A stretch of 40,933 bases of DNA from Aquincola sp. (GTDB lineage Bacteria > Pseudomonadota > Gammaproteobacteria > Burkholderiales > Burkholderiaceae_C): contig JAOUIM010000001.1 of assembly GCA_029884035.1 (NCBI GenBank), positions 1-40,933 on the forward strand, written 5' to 3'. Each line of letters starts with the position of its first letter. Position 1 is the first letter of the stretch. Shown in pieces: positions 23,737 to 31,614 of this stretch. The notes below the pieces were generated by a model. That model saw nothing but the letters and a program-made list of their open reading frames with translations, did not search any database and was not told where the DNA came from. The translations under genes were made by a program, and so were the position numbers.

Positions 23737-24872
23737 AACCCGATCAGCTTCGTCGCGAAAGCGCGCTCGGCGAACCATATCGCTGCGAGCGCCACGATCA
23801 CGAGCGAGCCGCCGACCATGATCCAGCGCCGGTAGAACATCGTTCGTCGCATCGCGTAAGCCAGCGGCAGGAACACCAGCACGATCGCGAGCTGCCCGAT
23901 CTCGACGCCGACGTTGAAGCCCACCAGCGCGAGCGCGAGCGCTTGGCGGGGCAGTCCCAGGTCGGCCAGCACGCTCGCAAATCCGAAGCCATGCATCAGG
24001 CCGAATCCGAACGCCACCATCCACAGCCGCCCGAACACGAGCGGCTTGACGTTGTTCAGCGCTGCGGCCACCACCGACAGCGCGATCACTGACTCGACCA
24101 GCCGCGAGGGCAGTTCGATGACGCCGAGCACCGCAAGCGACAGCGTGATCGAGTGCGCCACAGTAAAGGAGGTCACGATCCTGAGCACGTCCCAGAACGC
24201 GTCGCGCGCGCGCTCGACGGCGAGCCAGCGTGCCCCCTGCCAGGCAAGCACCGACGGCAGCAGCAGCGACAGCAGGAAGAGGATGTGATCGAGTCCGATC
24301 CAGATGTGCCAGACGCCCTCGCGCACGTAATCGGTGAACTGCGACCAGCGCTCGACGGCGCCGAGCTCGAAGGTCTGCGTCGGCTGCTGCGGGCCGAGCA
24401 CTGCAGTGCGCGCCAGGCCGCGCGCCTGCAGGTTGAGCAGGCCGCGGTGCTGCGGGTCGAGGTCGGCGAACAGCGTGTAGGTGATGGCCAGCCGGGATGG
24501 CACGCCAGCCTCGCCGGCGCACCGTAGCGCGAGTGGCAAGACCGAGTACGCGCCGTCGGTGTGGCCGTCGACCTGCTGCGCACCGACCTCGATCGCGCAC
24601 GGATGGTCGTCGGCACTGACCTGGAGTCGCGCGGTCGCATAGGCTGCGATCTCGGCGTGGCGCGCACGCACCTCGCCCCAGGTGAGTTCGCCGTTGCCGT
24701 CGGCGTCCAGTCCGAGCGCGAAGTCGAGGTCGCGCAGCGCGATGTCCCAGCGTCCCTCGATCGACGCGGACTTGATCTCGATCGTGAGGTAGCTGTCCGA
24801 GGGCTTGTGTGCGATGGCCGCGGAGGCTGCAGCGAGCAGCAGCAGCGCGAGAAGATGCCGGACCGCGACCAT
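23733..24872 (-). CDS. HupE/UreJ-type membrane protein with periplasmic N-domain and EF-hand-like loop
   Basis: The 379-residue protein has a signal peptide ending in AIA, after which the mature chain would begin HKPSDSYL. A periplasmic domain of about 160 residues carries a near-canonical EF-hand loop, D56 to E67 (DADGNGELTWGE). From about residue 190 the HupE_UreJ_2 membrane domain follows, with HIWIGLDHILFLLSLLLP, SFTVAHSITLSLAVLG, the GFGLMHGFGFASVL segment and six to seven helices. HupE and UreJ proteins are nickel or metal permeases, but the long version has no settled substrate. The ATG shares a base with the stop of the TPR gene (TGATG), so the two are coupled. Confidence 0.85.
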   Translation of the reverse strand: MVAVRHLLALLLLAAASAAIAHKPSDSYLTIEIKSASIEGRWDIALRDLDFALGLDADGNGELTWGEVRARHAEIAAYATARLQVSADDHPCAIEVGAQQVDGHTDGAYSVLPLALRCAGEAGVPSRLAITYTLFADLDPQHRGLLNLQARGLARTAVLGPQQPTQTFELGAVERWSQFTDYVREGVWHIWIGLDHILFLLSLLLPSVLAWQGARWLAVERARDAFWDVLRIVTSFTVAHSITLSLAVLGVIELPSRLVESVIALSVVAAALNNVKPLVFGRLWMVAFGFGLMHGFGFASVLADLGLPRQALALALVGFNVGVEIGQLAIVLVFLPLAYAMRRTMFYRRWIMVGGSLVIVALAAIWFAERAFATKLIGF

Positions 24873-26056
24873 CACCGCAGCGCCTCCAGCTGCGCGGCCA
24901 ACGCGCGCAGCACCACACTCTCGACGCCGTTCCTTTCCAGCCAGTCGAGGGCCGGCGCAGCGTCGGATCGCGAGCGCGCGGCCAGCGCCGCCTCGAGCAG
25001 CACGCGAGCGTCGGCGGCCTCCTTTTGCACCGCGAAATTCGACCGCGCGAGCGCCAACGATCGCTTCGCATCGTGCAACAGCGCGAGCGCGAAACGCGCC
25101 TCCTCCTTCTCGTGCGTGCGGTCGCCGCGGGCGCGCGCGGCGTCGAAGCGAGCGCCCAGCTCGCGCGCCCAGCCGTCCGCGCGCGGATCGCCCGCGGCCT
25201 TGGCGGCCAGCGCCAGACGCAGCAGCAGCACGTCGGCACGGCCCCGGTCGGCCAGCACCTTGACCACCTCCGCGGCGCGTCCGCGGTCGAGCAGAAAGTC
25301 GGCATGCGCGGCTTCGAGGTAGGTGTCGGGCAAACCGAGCGAAAGCGCCTCGTTGTAGGCACGCTCGGCCGCCACAGGATTGCCACGCCGCTCCTCGATC
25401 TCGGCCAGCCGTGTGAGCGCCCACAGGCGCTCGGCGGGCGATGCATCGGTCGCGGCCCGCAGTGCGCCCGCGAGCACACGCGACGCGTCGGCGGCACGGC
25501 CGCTCATCGAGTCGACATACGCGCTGCAGGCCGTGCCGATCAGCGGTGTCGTGTTTGGCGCGAGGCCCGCACAGGCACGGCGCGCGCTGGTGTAGTCGGC
25601 ACGCACCATCTGCACCGCGGCCATCCAGGACCAGGCCTCGGCGTTGTCGGGCTCGGCGGCCACCGCGGCGTCGAGGTCGGCCAGCGCCAGGTCGAAGCGA
25701 TGGTCGTACTGTCGCAGCACCGCGCGTAGCACGCGCACCGGCACCGGCGGTGCGGCCTCGTCCCACCACGGCCCGAGCACCGCCTGCGCGTGGCCCACGT
25801 AGCGTGGGTCGCCCTCGGCCAGCGCCTCCTCGACGTACCGCCGCGCCAGCGCCACCGCCGTGTCGACATTGTTCGGATCACGCAACGCGGCCAGTCGCAT
25901 CGACTGCAGCTCGCGCGCGCGGGGGTTGGTCGCGCGAGCGGGCACCCGTTCGAGCACCTGTGTGTCGTCAGCTGGCATGAAGGGCGCCGCCTGAGCGGGC
26001 ACGGTCAGGGCACAGGCGGCGAGCAGGCCGGTGACGGCTTGGATCGAGAGGGGCAT
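24872..26056 (-). CDS. Exported TPR-repeat protein
   Basis: The 394-residue protein starts with a signal peptide (MPLSIQAVTGLLAACALTVPAQA) and is otherwise an alpha-helical repeat protein. Degenerate tetratricopeptide units are visible, for example ALADLDAAVAAEPDNAEAWSW at about residues 125-145 and PVAAERAYNEALSLGLPDTY near 230-250. It probably acts in the periplasm as a protein-binding scaffold. It is cotranscribed with, and coupled to, the HupE-type gene downstream, so it may assist that transporter. The ATG at 26056 is chosen for its signal peptide; the ribosome binding site is weak. Function unknown. Confidence 0.78.
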   Translation of the reverse strand: MPLSIQAVTGLLAACALTVPAQAAPFMPADDTQVLERVPARATNPRARELQSMRLAALRDPNNVDTAVALARRYVEEALAEGDPRYVGHAQAVLGPWWDEAAPPVPVRVLRAVLRQYDHRFDLALADLDAAVAAEPDNAEAWSWMAAVQMVRADYTSARRACAGLAPNTTPLIGTACSAYVDSMSGRAADASRVLAGALRAATDASPAERLWALTRLAEIEERRGNPVAAERAYNEALSLGLPDTYLEAAHADFLLDRGRAAEVVKVLADRGRADVLLLRLALAAKAAGDPRADGWARELGARFDAARARGDRTHEKEEARFALALLHDAKRSLALARSNFAVQKEAADARVLLEAALAARSRSDAAPALDWLERNGVESVVLRALAAQLEALR

Positions 26057-26200
26057 GTCGGGTCGAGCGATGGCAGGCGCGGCATGGTAGCCACCTCCGC
26101 GCCAGGCGCACCGAACCCGTGCCGTTCGAACGTGTACCGGCACAGGCTGCGCACCGGCTACGCTAGGGGCCCGAGCGCCCTGCCTGACGAACCGCCGACG

Positions 26201-27181
26201 ATGGACACCACCGAATTGCGAGCGCGCCTTGTGCGCGCGGCGCACTACGATGCCGAGTACGGCGCAAGCCTGTCCAATCATTTGCCGATGGCGCTGACCG
26301 CATTGACGCGGCTGGGCGCGAGCGCCGAGCGGCTCGACGCGTTCATGGACCTGTACTTGCGGCGCCTGCACGCCGCGCCGCCGCGCCAGCCCTGGTCTGC
26401 AGGCGAACCCTGGCGTGGCGCGCTCGGCGACCCGCGCGCATGGCCGACGTATCGCACTCTGTTCCGCGATTGGTTTGCGTACGAGGACGTGGCCACGACG
26501 CTCGACCAGGCGTTGCCCACGCTGATGCGGGGGGCGGGCGCCGCCGCCTTCCACGGCCTGATTCGCACGGCCTATGCGCTGGCCGCCAACCATGCCGATG
26601 AACTGGCCGACGGCCTGGCGTATTGGGCCTGCCGCTGGTTCAGCTGTGGCGATGCATCGGCGCTGGTGCAAGGCAACGAGGGTGACGCGCTGGCGGTGCT
26701 CGGCGAACTCGACCTTGGCACGGTGCCCGACATGCCGCTCATCGCGCAAGGCATGGCCTGGGCTGCCGCGCACCCGCGCTTCGCGATGGTGATGGCGCGC
26801 TGGCAAGTCGACGGCTGGAGCACGCTGCCGCGCCTGGCTCACCTGGCGGCCGAACGTTATGCGGCAAGCGCCGACTTCACCGCGCTGCACCTCGTGACCA
26901 GCGCGCACGCGGTGCGGGTGCTCCTGCCCTGGATCGATGCCGATGCGCGCTTGGACGCGCTGCGCCACTACGCGCTGGCCTACGCTGCCGCGTGGGGCAC
27001 GCTGCCGCGCGATGCGCCGACGTTGGCGCCAATGCCCGTGCTGCCCTGGTCGGAGGTCGTCGCGCGCGCGATCGAGAGCGACGACGATCACCGCATCAAG
27101 CTGGTCGACTGCTGCCGTGAGCTCGAAGGCGCGCAAGGCGGCGCCGTGTGGGCCACGGCGGCATCGCGCGCAGTGGCATGA
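26201..27181 (+). CDS. Questin oxidase-like (DUF4243) family protein
   Basis: The 326-residue protein has the family start YDAEYGASLSNHLPMALTAL (about residues 18-37), then a long mostly helical body with FHGLIRTAYAL and FTALHLVTSAHAVRVLLPW, whose histidines are conserved in the family. Fungal relatives are Baeyer-Villiger-type oxygenases of anthraquinone metabolism; the bacterial members have no known substrate. There is no signal peptide. The ATG at 26201 gives the usual N-terminus; no clear ribosome binding site is present. It is divergent from the TPR-HupE operon, with a 144-base promoter gap. Confidence 0.78.
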   Translation: MDTTELRARLVRAAHYDAEYGASLSNHLPMALTALTRLGASAERLDAFMDLYLRRLHAAPPRQPWSAGEPWRGALGDPRAWPTYRTLFRDWFAYEDVATTLDQALPTLMRGAGAAAFHGLIRTAYALAANHADELADGLAYWACRWFSCGDASALVQGNEGDALAVLGELDLGTVPDMPLIAQGMAWAAAHPRFAMVMARWQVDGWSTLPRLAHLAAERYAASADFTALHLVTSAHAVRVLLPWIDADARLDALRHYALAYAAAWGTLPRDAPTLAPMPVLPWSEVVARAIESDDDHRIKLVDCCRELEGAQGGAVWATAASRAVA

Positions 27182-27264
27182 GGCGCATGAGCGCGCACCT
27201 TGCGGCCTACGGCCGCGACCCAGCAGGCAGACAATCGCCTGCATCGCCAATGAGGAACCTTGCC

Positions 27265-27759
27265 ATGCCCGCTGCCAAATACCTGTTCGGCCTGTTGCTC
27301 GTCAGCGTGCTTCCGTGCCACGCGCAGAACGGGACTTTCCAATCGAGATCGCTGACGCCGGAAACCGCGCTGGCCGCAGCGCGCGCCGCGCTCGACGCCT
27401 GCCGCAAGCAGGGGTTTCAGGTTGCGGTGGCGGTCACCGACCGAGCCGGCATCACGCAGGTCCTGCTGCGCGATCGCTTCGCGGGTCCCCATACGGTCGA
27501 GGTGGCGTCGGACAAGGCTTGGACCGCGGTGAGCTTTCGCACCTCGACGAGCACCCTGGCCGCGGAAACCCAGCCCGGCCGGCCGATGAGCGGACTGCGC
27601 AACCTTCCGCGGTTTCTCGCTGCAGGCGGCGGCCAGGTGATCGAGGCCGGGGGGACCGTGCTGGGGGCGATCGGCGTGTCGGGTGGCCCGGGAGGCGAGG
27701 CCGACGACAGCTGTGCTGTGGCCGGCATCAAGGCCATCGGCGACGCGATCGAGTTCTGA
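27265..27759 (+). CDS. Exported GlcG/HbpS-family protein
   Basis: The 164-residue protein has a signal peptide (MPAAKYLFGLLLVSVLPCHAQ) and a GlcG/HbpS domain: LTPETALAAARAALDACRKQG, VAVAVTDRAGITQVLLRD, DKAWTAVSFRTST and a glycine-rich C-terminal stretch with GAIGVSGGPGGEADDSCA. Members bind haem or small organic ligands, or act as accessory parts of oxidation clusters; the role here is unclear. I chose the ATG at 27265 because GAGGA lies about 9 bases upstream; the ATG at 27250 is an alternative start. Convergence or coupling to neighbours is absent, but it reads in the same direction as its flanking genes. Confidence 0.85.
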   Translation: MPAAKYLFGLLLVSVLPCHAQNGTFQSRSLTPETALAAARAALDACRKQGFQVAVAVTDRAGITQVLLRDRFAGPHTVEVASDKAWTAVSFRTSTSTLAAETQPGRPMSGLRNLPRFLAAGGGQVIEAGGTVLGAIGVSGGPGGEADDSCAVAGIKAIGDAIEF

Positions 27760-27788
27760 CGTCGGCGAGATCGCGAGGAACCCGCACC

Positions 27789-28067
27789 ATGGCCAGAACC
27801 GCTGTCGTCTCCGCACTCGTCGCTGCCGCACTCACCGCGGCAGCCTTCATGCTCAACCCGACGCCCGAGGCGCACCGCGCCAAGATCAAGGAGGCGATCG
27901 CCGAGCGCAGCCCGCTCGCCGCCGCGCTGGGCCTCGGCGCGCTGACGGCGTTTACCTCGACGTATCACGCACTGGGTGTGGCTTCGTACACCACGGTCAA
28001 CGAGCGCGTGGCCTCGATCGGCGCGCTCGGCATGGTCTTCGTGCTGCAGCCGTCGCAGGACAAATGA
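27789..28067 (+). CDS. Small membrane protein (DUF4359-like)
   Basis: The 92-residue protein has an N-terminal hydrophobic stretch (ARTAVVSALVAAALTAAAFM), an NPTPEAH motif, an amphipathic helix (KIKEAIAERSP) and a second weaker hydrophobic segment, ending VFVLQPSQDK. The NPTPE-x-HRAKIKEA and SYTTVNERVASIGALGM segments resemble DUF4359 proteins, but I am not certain. AGGA lies about 10 bases before the ATG. Its stop overlaps the start of the TfoX-domain gene in ATGA. Confidence 0.6.
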   Translation: MARTAVVSALVAAALTAAAFMLNPTPEAHRAKIKEAIAERSPLAAALGLGALTAFTSTYHALGVASYTTVNERVASIGALGMVFVLQPSQDK

Positions 28068-28333
28068 GCGCCGCGGCCGCGATTGCCGAACTGCCCAACC
28101 TGGGCCCCAAGTCGCAGGCCGCCCTCGCCGCCGCCGGCATCACCAGCTTCGAGACGCTGCGCCGCCTCGGTTCGGTGGCTGCGTACGCAAAGGTCCGGCG
28201 TTCGGGTGGAAAGGTCAGCCTCAACCTGTTGTAGGCGCTCGAGGGTGCATTGACGGGCCTGCCGTGGCAGGCGGTCGCGCGTGAGCACCGAACGAGCCTG
28301 CTGCTGGTGCTCGAGCACCACGAGCGGGCCTGA
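28064..28333 (+). pseudogene. TfoX/Sxy C-terminal-domain gene interrupted by an amber codon
   Basis: From the ATG at 28064 the frame encodes AELPNLGPKSQAALAAAGI, FETLRRLGSVAAYAKV and GKVSLNLL, the start of a stand-alone TfoX C-terminal domain, then stops at a TAG (28232-28234) after 56 residues. The same frame after the TAG continues ALEGALTGLPWQAVAREHR and reaches a TGA at 28331-28333, completing the family's usual length of about 89 residues. Relatives have an aromatic residue (Trp or Tyr) at the stop position, so one base change explains the TAG. The full domain reads in frame without any indel. TfoX domains are linked to competence regulation. The gene overlaps its upstream neighbour in ATGA. 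A sequencing error or suppression of the amber codon would restore it. Confidence 0.8.
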
Positions 28334-28359
28334 GCGCCCGAACATGCGGACTCGGCCCT

Positions 28360-29637
28360 TCAGCGCGCCAACACGGCGTGCCGCTCGCGGGCGCGCTGCC
28401 CCGCGGCGCGCTTCAAGCTGCCGGTGAACGCCAGCGACAGCCGCGCGTGCAGCAAGCGCTCGAACACACCGCGCACCGCTTGGGCATCGAGCGCATCGAG
28501 AGCCGCCGCGCGCTCTTCGATGCTGCGCACGCGGCCGAGCGTGAACAGATCGAGCGCGGCATCCTCGAGCCTTCGCAGTGGCTTCTCGGCGTCGCGCAGG
28601 CGGCGCACCCGCAGCTGATTGTGTGCGCGGGACAGTTCTGCCGCGTCGATCGATCCGGCATGCGCGTGCAGCAGCGCAAGCACCACGTCCAGACATTCGT
28701 TGGCGCGCTCGGGCGCGGTCGATGTCTCGATGATGAACTGGCCACACAGGTCCTGCACCTCGGCGGCGCACGAGGCGTGGTAGGCCAGGCCTCGTTTCTC
28801 GCGCAGCTCGTGCAGCAGAGGCGAACTCATGCCCTCTCCCAGCACCGCGGCGGCGAGCGCGGCGGCGTCCTCGGCCGCATCGCCTCGAGGCCCGATCGCC
28901 CCGCCCAGCACCGCGTGGGTCTGGCTCGAGCCCTCTTGTGCGCGGGTCCGCACGTCGCCCAGGTAGGCGGGCGGCTCGACACGCGCCGAGCCGCCTGCCG
29001 GTAGCGACGCGAAGGCCTGCGTGGCAGCGAGCAGGAAGCTGTCCTCGTCGAATGCACCCGCGGCGCCCACGACGATGTTGTCGCCGCGGTACTGGCGCTG
29101 CACGTACTGCACCAGTTCGTCCCGTGCGAGGCGTTGCACCCGCGTGCGCGTGCCAATCACCGGCAGCGCGGCCGCATGCAGCCCGTAGCATGCACTGTCG
29201 AACAACTTGTAGGCCGATGACACGGGGTCGTCTTCGTCCTCCGCCAGCTCCTGAAGAAGCACTTGGCGCTCGCGCTCGAGCTCATCGGCCGGAAAACTCG
29301 GCACGGTTACCAGGTCGGCGAGCATGCGCGCGGCCTCGCCCGCGTGTTCGGGCAGGCCGCGCATGTAGAAGGCGGTGTGGTCGCGGTCGGTGTGGGCGTT
29401 CACCTCGACGCCGAGTGCCTCGGCGTCAACGTTGATGCGCCGCGCGTCGCGCGTGGCCGTGCCCTTGAACAGCATGTGCTCGACCATGTGGCTGATGCCA
29501 TTGACCGCGCGCGATTCGTGCGCGCTGCCGCTGCGGATGAACACCGCGACACCGGCTGTCGTGGCCGCGGGCAGGGGCAGCGTGACGAGACGCACGCCGT
29601 TGGCCAGCGTGGCAAGGGTGGTCTTGGACGGACTCAC
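28360..29637 (-). CDS. M16-family zinc metallopeptidase (processing peptidase-like)
   Basis: The 425-residue protein carries the inverted zinc motif HxxEH in SHMVEHMLFKG at about residues 50-60, and the downstream glutamate in ERQVLLQELAEDEDDP, so the N-terminal half is a complete catalytic domain. The C-terminal half has the RGLAYHASC and LREKRGL substrate-binding block of the inactive M16 domain. These enzymes degrade peptides inside a two-halved chamber. No signal peptide is seen. The gene starts with GTG at 29637, overlapping the stop of the GNAT remnant (GTGA); no independent ribosome binding site is evident. The single-copy arrangement differs from the paired M16 genes found elsewhere in proteobacteria. 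Confidence 0.9.
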   Translation of the reverse strand: MSPSKTTLATLANGVRLVTLPLPAATTAGVAVFIRSGSAHESRAVNGISHMVEHMLFKGTATRDARRINVDAEALGVEVNAHTDRDHTAFYMRGLPEHAGEAARMLADLVTVPSFPADELERERQVLLQELAEDEDDPVSSAYKLFDSACYGLHAAALPVIGTRTRVQRLARDELVQYVQRQYRGDNIVVGAAGAFDEDSFLLAATQAFASLPAGGSARVEPPAYLGDVRTRAQEGSSQTHAVLGGAIGPRGDAAEDAAALAAAVLGEGMSSPLLHELREKRGLAYHASCAAEVQDLCGQFIIETSTAPERANECLDVVLALLHAHAGSIDAAELSRAHNQLRVRRLRDAEKPLRRLEDAALDLFTLGRVRSIEERAAALDALDAQAVRGVFERLLHARLSLAFTGSLKRAAGQRARERHAVLAR

Positions 29638-29834
29638 GTGATGCGGCGATAGAAGACGGTGGCGTCGCGATAGCCACCGACCGCCCACAGCGCGCTGTCG
29701 AGGATCTCGCAGTTCACCGATGCGCCATCGTCCACAAAGCCGATCAGCGACTCGGCAAGGGCGTGCACGTCGGTTTCGCTGGCCGCGGCAAGGCGTCGTA
29801 CAGCGGGCGGGCGTTCGGCGCGGGTGTGGTCCAC
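29634..29834 (-). pseudogene. GNAT acetyltransferase gene with a large in-frame internal deletion
   Basis: The frame from the GTG at 29834 encodes 66 residues. The first part, VRRLAAASETDVHALAESL then IGFVDDGASV, matches the N-terminus of GNAT acetyltransferases of about 165-170 residues. The next residues, EILDSALWAVGGYRDATVFYRRI, match the family's extreme C-terminus (usual pattern IPdyALwPdGGlc-TtfFYkR). About 95-100 residues, including the whole acetyl-CoA-binding core, are missing and the frame is kept. It cannot be an active acetyltransferase. Its stop overlaps the M16 start in GTGA, so its translation may still carry ribosomes into the peptidase gene. Confidence 0.7.
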
Positions 29835-29964
29835 GGGGGTCAAAGCGGTCGATAGGAGTGGCGGTCTGGCGCGGTGCGATCGTAGAGCACGCCCCGGCGA
29901 CGCCCGAGCCTGTCGGGCACATGTGCTCACGATTTGGGTTGAACTCCGTGAGCGATCGACGATC

Positions 29965-30909
29965 ATGGGTTGGATGGATCCCACCGTCTCACAGATCTCG
30001 GCGGAGCGACCGGCCGCGCCGCCGGTCGGTGGCGGGCAGCGTCTGGTGGTCGGCGCTGTCGTCGTCGCGCTGGCGATTGCGGCCGGGGCCTATCTGTGGT
30101 GGCGCGAGGGTCGAGGCAGCGCACCACCCGTGACCACAGGGACGGCTGACGCGCCCCCGGTGAGCCCGACCCCGCCGCCCGTTGCGGCCGCCGAGCCGGC
30201 GCCTCCCGCGATCCTTCATCCGATCGAGCAAGCCGCCGTCGTGACCCAGGGCGCGCAGGCCGCGTCGCCGTCCGGCCCCGACAGTGCCGACGCCGCACTG
30301 CGGCGCGCGTTGGGAGAACTCCTGGGCAGCAAGGCGATGCTCGCGATGGTGCATACCGATGACTTCGTGCGACGCGTCGTCGCGACGATCGACAACCTCG
30401 ACCGTGCGCATGCCGCGCCGAGGCTGTGGCCCGTGGTGCCGGCGCCCGGGCGGTTCGCCACCGTGCGCGGTGGCGACGGCGCGGAGCAGATCGCTCCAGC
30501 CAACACGTCGCGCTACGCGCCTTTCGTCGCCTTCATCGAATCGATCGACACCGCGCGTGCCGCGGCCCTGTACGTGCAGTGGTATCCGCTGTTCCAGCAG
30601 GCCTATCGCGAGCTCGGCTATCCGCAGGGATACTTCAACGACCGCTTGGTGCAGGTGATCGACCGTCTGCTCGCATCGCCCGAAGTGGCGCCGCCGATCG
30701 CAGTGCGCCTGACCGAGGTGAAGGGCCCGATCGCCTCCGAGCGCCCCTGGGTGCGCTATGAGTTCGCCGATCCTGCGCTCGAGTCATTGCCCGCCGGCTC
30801 GAAGATGCTGGTGCGCATGGGACCCGCGCAATCGCAACGCCTGAAGACCAAGCTGGCCGCGTTCCGCGCCGCGATCGTGCGCGCGGTGCCGGCAGCGCGC
30901 CAGCCCTAG
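29965..30909 (+). CDS. DUF3014 protein, single membrane anchor
   Basis: The 314-residue protein has a short cytoplasmic start, one membrane helix (about residues 28-46, VVGAVVVALAIAAGAYLWW), a Pro/Ala-rich linker to about residue 100, and a DUF3014 domain: FVRRVVATIDNL, APANTSRYAPFVAFIESID, LYVQWYPLFQQAYRELGYP and FNDRLVQVIDRLLASP. It is probably an inner-membrane protein with a periplasmic domain. DUF3014 proteins have no established function. The ATG at 29965 places the membrane helix normally. It is transcribed alone and converges with the DUF1289 gene. Confidence 0.88.
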   Translation: MGWMDPTVSQISAERPAAPPVGGGQRLVVGAVVVALAIAAGAYLWWREGRGSAPPVTTGTADAPPVSPTPPPVAAAEPAPPAILHPIEQAAVVTQGAQAASPSGPDSADAALRRALGELLGSKAMLAMVHTDDFVRRVVATIDNLDRAHAAPRLWPVVPAPGRFATVRGGDGAEQIAPANTSRYAPFVAFIESIDTARAAALYVQWYPLFQQAYRELGYPQGYFNDRLVQVIDRLLASPEVAPPIAVRLTEVKGPIASERPWVRYEFADPALESLPAGSKMLVRMGPAQSQRLKTKLAAFRAAIVRAVPAARQP

Positions 30910-30925
30910 CGAGCCTGCGCGCCAG

Positions 30926-31117
30926 TCAGTCGGCAGGCGGCTGCGTTGCCGGGGGCAGCGTGGCCAGCCGCGCCGGCAGCAGCGACCAGATCGCGCGCCG
31001 ATCGTCGTCGTCGAGCACCGACCACAACGCGATCTCGTCGAGCGTGCGGCCACAGCCGACACAGTGACCGCTCGGCTCGTCCATGCGGCAGATGTTCCTG
31101 CATGGACTGGGGATCAT
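30926..31117 (-). CDS. Small DUF1289 protein, four-cysteine motif
   Basis: The 63-residue protein has Cys6, Cys10, Cys19 and Cys22 in the pattern C-x3-C-x8-C-x2-C, followed by GRTLDEIALWSVLDDDDRRAI, which is diagnostic of DUF1289. The cysteines suggest a small metal or iron-sulfur centre. Its ATG overlaps the stop of the YbaK gene (ATGA), so it is the last gene of the coupled HMG-CoA lyase-ybaK-DUF1289 set. Function unknown. Confidence 0.88.
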   Translation of the reverse strand: MIPSPCRNICRMDEPSGHCVGCGRTLDEIALWSVLDDDDRRAIWSLLPARLATLPPATQPPAD

Positions 31118-31614
31118 GGTGGGGCCTGCACCACGTCATGCACCGGGGCGTTGTCGGTGAGCGGAGGCAGGTCCGCCGGTGCGAGGCGGAACACCCCGTT
31201 CGGATGCCCAGCGGCGGCCCAGATCGCATCGAAGCGGAACAGGTCGGCATCGATCAGGGTCAGCGGTGATTCGCTGTGTGCAAGCGGGGCTACGCCGCCG
31301 ATCGAAAACCCGGTGCGCGCCTTGACGAACTCGGCGTCGGCACGCCCGAGCGCACCGGCGATCGCAGCCACCTTGTTCTCGTCGACGCGCCTGTCGCCCG
31401 AGGCGATGACGAGCACCGCGCGATCGTCGCTCTTGCGCCGGAAGATCACGCTCTTGGCGATCTGGCCGAGCGTGACGCCCAGCGCATCGGCCGCCTCCTG
31501 CGACGTGCGCGCGGCCACCTCGAGCCAAACCGGCCGATGCGGGTGACCGCGCGCGGCGAGCGCGGCCGCGACGCGGCGAAAGCCCTCGGGCCTGTCGTCG
31601 ACCACCGGCGTCAT
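31114..31614 (-). CDS. YbaK/EbsC-type aminoacyl-tRNA deacylase
   Basis: The 166-residue protein has the YbaK fold: ARTSQEAADALGVTLGQIAKSVIFRR with the catalytic-loop lysine region, VIASGDRRVDENKVA, TGFSIGGVAPLAH (conserved glycine-proline loop) and HPNGVFRLAP near the end. The family deacylates mischarged tRNA, mostly Cys-tRNA-Pro or related species. The ATG overlaps the stop of the HMG-CoA lyase gene (ATGA). The substrate is not readable from sequence. Confidence 0.9.
   Translation of the reverse strand: MTPVVDDRPEGFRRVAAALAARGHPHRPVWLEVAARTSQEAADALGVTLGQIAKSVIFRRKSDDRAVLVIASGDRRVDENKVAAIAGALGRADAEFVKARTGFSIGGVAPLAHSESPLTLIDADLFRFDAIWAAAGHPNGVFRLAPADLPPLTDNAPVHDVVQAPP

Noticed and set aside
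28232..28234. In-frame TAG as a recoded (pyrrolysine or other) codon
   Set aside because: No pyrrolysine machinery is visible and the family has an ordinary aromatic residue there, so a nonsense mutation or sequence error is simpler.
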